NCBI GenBank assembly: GCA_021769025.1
Contig: JAETTS010000138.1
Span: 1 to 6,627 of the forward strand
DNA length: 6,627 bases
Direction: 5' to 3'
Source: Enterocloster bolteae
GTDB taxonomy: Bacteria; Bacillota_A; Clostridia; Lachnospirales; Lachnospiraceae
Shown: positions 6,554 to 6,627 of the stretch, piece after piece
Numbering within the stretch: the first letter of the stretch is position 1
How the letters are laid out: every line of letters starts with the position of its first letter
Translations under genes and position numbers: made by a program
Notes under the pieces: model-generated
The model's database searches: none
Told to the model about the DNA's origin: nothing
The model's input: the letters and a program-made list of their open reading frames with translations, nothing else

Positions 6554-6627
6554 TTACATCCGGAATAACTGGATGCACTTTAACAATGTGATACATAACT
6601 CCTGGTACAGATCTTCATCAAACCTGC
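6554..6627 (-). CDS. C-terminal end of a small sigma-like/HTH protein (partial)
   Basis: Only the last 23 codons and the TAA stop (6554-6556) are in the window; the gene continues beyond the right edge. The frame reads RFDEDLYQELCITLLKCI, then QLFRM and stop. The 'DEDLYQEL...LL.CI..F' pattern followed by an immediate stop is what I recall from the small helix-turn-helix/sigma-region-2-like proteins (HTH_16 type, as in ORF8 of Tn916-like elements), whose C-terminus is a helix of this kind. Such proteins act in transcription or excision control of conjugative transposons. The gene converges on the plus-strand operon, and a stem-loop lies between them. The call rests on a short stretch, so it is tentative. 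Confidence 0.5.
   Translation of the reverse strand, partial: RFDEDLYQELCITLLKCIQLFRM

Noticed and set aside
6435..6627. Plus-strand frame staying open from the DUF6075 stop to the window end (contains an ATG at 6573)
   Set aside because: There is no ribosome binding site near the ATG, and the part from 6554 on is antisense to a minus-strand frame that resembles a known family. The open frame is probably a shadow.
1..6627. CRISPR array, tRNA, rRNA, insertion sequence or attachment site
   Set aside because: I saw no regularly spaced repeats, no cloverleaf-like segment, no transposase motif and no terminal repeats. Almost the whole window is protein-coding.

Overview
The window looks like an accessory (mobile-element) stretch from a Gram-positive gut bacterium of the Clostridia, most likely Lachnospiraceae or a relative. 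The grounds are strong AGGAGG-type ribosome binding sites 5-7 bases before almost every start, tight same-strand packing, and small gene families (DUF4942-like, DUF4313, DUF6075) that I associate with integrative conjugative elements (ICEs) and plasmids of Firmicutes. No integrase, relaxase, T4SS gene, tRNA, rRNA, IS or CRISPR array is visible, so the ICE assignment is an inference from gene families.

Layout: seven plus-strand genes fill 14-6434 and look like one operon. (1) 14-913 is a DUF4942-like protein. (2) 927-3977 is a 1016-residue fusion of an N6-adenine-type DNA methyltransferase and an SNF2-type ATPase/helicase. After a 62-base gap holding a hairpin come (3) 4040-4465 and (4) 4458-4988, two unrecognised small proteins whose genes overlap by 8 bases. 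Then follow (5) 5022-5555, unrecognised; (6) 5581-5955, DUF4313; and (7) 6015-6434, DUF6075. At the right edge a convergent minus-strand gene enters the window. Only its last 23 codons are present (6554-6625), and they resemble the C-terminus of the small sigma-like/HTH_16 proteins of Tn916-type elements. A stem-loop with a T-rich minus-strand tail lies in the convergent gap.

How the genes may work together: the centre of interest is the methyltransferase-SNF2 fusion with its DUF4942 partner 13 bases upstream. Both enzymatic halves keep recognisable catalytic motifs (motif I, NPPF, Walker A, DESD, the TGT motif, QxxxRxxR), but no nuclease is seen in the fusion or its neighbours. This fits a protective or anti-restriction DNA-modifying machine carried by the element, comparable in idea to the methyltransferase-helicase polyvalent proteins such as phage P1 DarB, rather than a complete restriction system. 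A nuclease outside the window cannot be excluded. The small downstream genes are typical uncharacterised cargo or maintenance proteins; being in the same operon is the only evidence linking them to the fusion.
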